From positions 6,320,001-6,384,000 of the forward strand of contig JBAMJR010000025.1 of assembly GCA_038501785.1 (NCBI GenBank): a stretch of 64,000 nt of DNA, in the 5' to 3' direction. Each line of letters opens with the position of its first letter. The stretch's first letter is position 1. The notes under the pieces are model-generated. The model had not been told where the DNA came from and made no database searches. It was given only the letters and a program-made list of their open reading frames with translations. The DNA is from Myoxocephalus aenaeus (taxonomy: Eukaryota > Chordata > Actinopteri > Perciformes > Cottidae). The position numbers and the translations under genes were made by a program. Positions 63,961 to 64,000 of the stretch are shown in pieces.

Positions 63961-64000
63961 CATTACATTTCATTTAGCTGACGCTTTTATCCAAAGCGAC
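63961..64000 (+). repeat. Start of a common fish repeat, cut by window end
   Basis: CATTTAGCTGACGCTTTTAT followed by CCAAAGCGAC is a phrase I recognise from a widespread teleost interspersed repeat; only its first ~36 bp are in the window. Confidence 0.55.

Noticed and set aside
1..64000. A coordinated novel host system such as a defence or biosynthetic cluster
   Set aside because: No run of non-transposon genes exists here; the content is explained by mobile elements, repeats and plain DNA.

Overview
This is eukaryotic nuclear DNA, almost certainly from a teleost fish. The retrotransposon mix (I/Nimb-like, L2, Rex/CR1-like, Tx1, RTE/Expander-like and L1 LINEs), two tRNA-derived SINE types with a typical fish body, long (CA)n tracts, and Harbinger-, hAT- and piggyBac-like DNA elements all point that way. 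I find no host protein-coding gene that I can defend. The window is a layered pile of transposable elements (TEs) separated by AT-rich intergenic or intronic DNA. One weak candidate host exon (minus strand, 40304-40436) is flagged.

Layout, left to right. 1-2.5 kb: I-like LINE, minus strand, decayed. 3.2-5.1 kb: facing SINE fragments, one of them split by a piggyBac-like element. 9.2-10.5 kb: 3' ends of two L2/CR1-type LINEs, minus strand. 15.05-15.72 kb: a MITE with 87-bp terminal inverted repeats (TIRs) and a nested palindrome. 16.1-17.7 kb: SINE, hAT and SINE nested, then a short hAT element with a perfect 8-bp target-site duplication (TSD). 17.9-21.8 kb: a Rex/CR1-like LINE split by a 2.8-kb nest (Harbinger-type MITE, L2 5' end, unassigned DNA). 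21.9-22.7 kb: internally deleted L2. 23.3 kb: SINE. 26.5-28.9 kb: piggyBac-like MITE, hAT end with a 34-bp palindrome, 30-bp minisatellite, Harbinger-type element, complete SINE.

31.5-36.3 kb: near full-length L2 LINE, minus strand, with an SGNH-esterase ORF1, a broken EN-RT ORF2 and a minisatellite in its 3' part. 37.4-38.0 kb: second hAT copy. 41.6-46.6 kb: Tx1-group LINE broken by a Harbinger-type fragment, a piggyBac-like copy and a probable solo LTR. 46.9-50.8 kb: decayed hAT carrying a complete RTE LINE with an uninterrupted 1007-codon ORF and a 13-bp TSD. 51.4-52.9 kb: complete non-autonomous piggyBac-like element. 53.4-54.9 kb: LINE ORF1 (SGNH type) split by a fourth piggyBac-like copy. 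60.3-63.1 kb: 5'-truncated L1 with a 15-bp TSD.

The genes here are selfish-element genes. The autonomous LINEs encode endonuclease and reverse transcriptase for target-primed reverse transcription; SINEs use LINE machinery in trans; the short DNA elements would need transposases encoded elsewhere. The two most notable items are the intact RTE LINE and a piggyBac-like family present four times (3.3, 42.6, 51.4 and 53.8 kb). Its copies share a TTAA-flanked 3' end, a 3' non-coding block and split exon-like N-terminal modules. All assignments come from reading motifs and comparing copies within the window; no database was searched.
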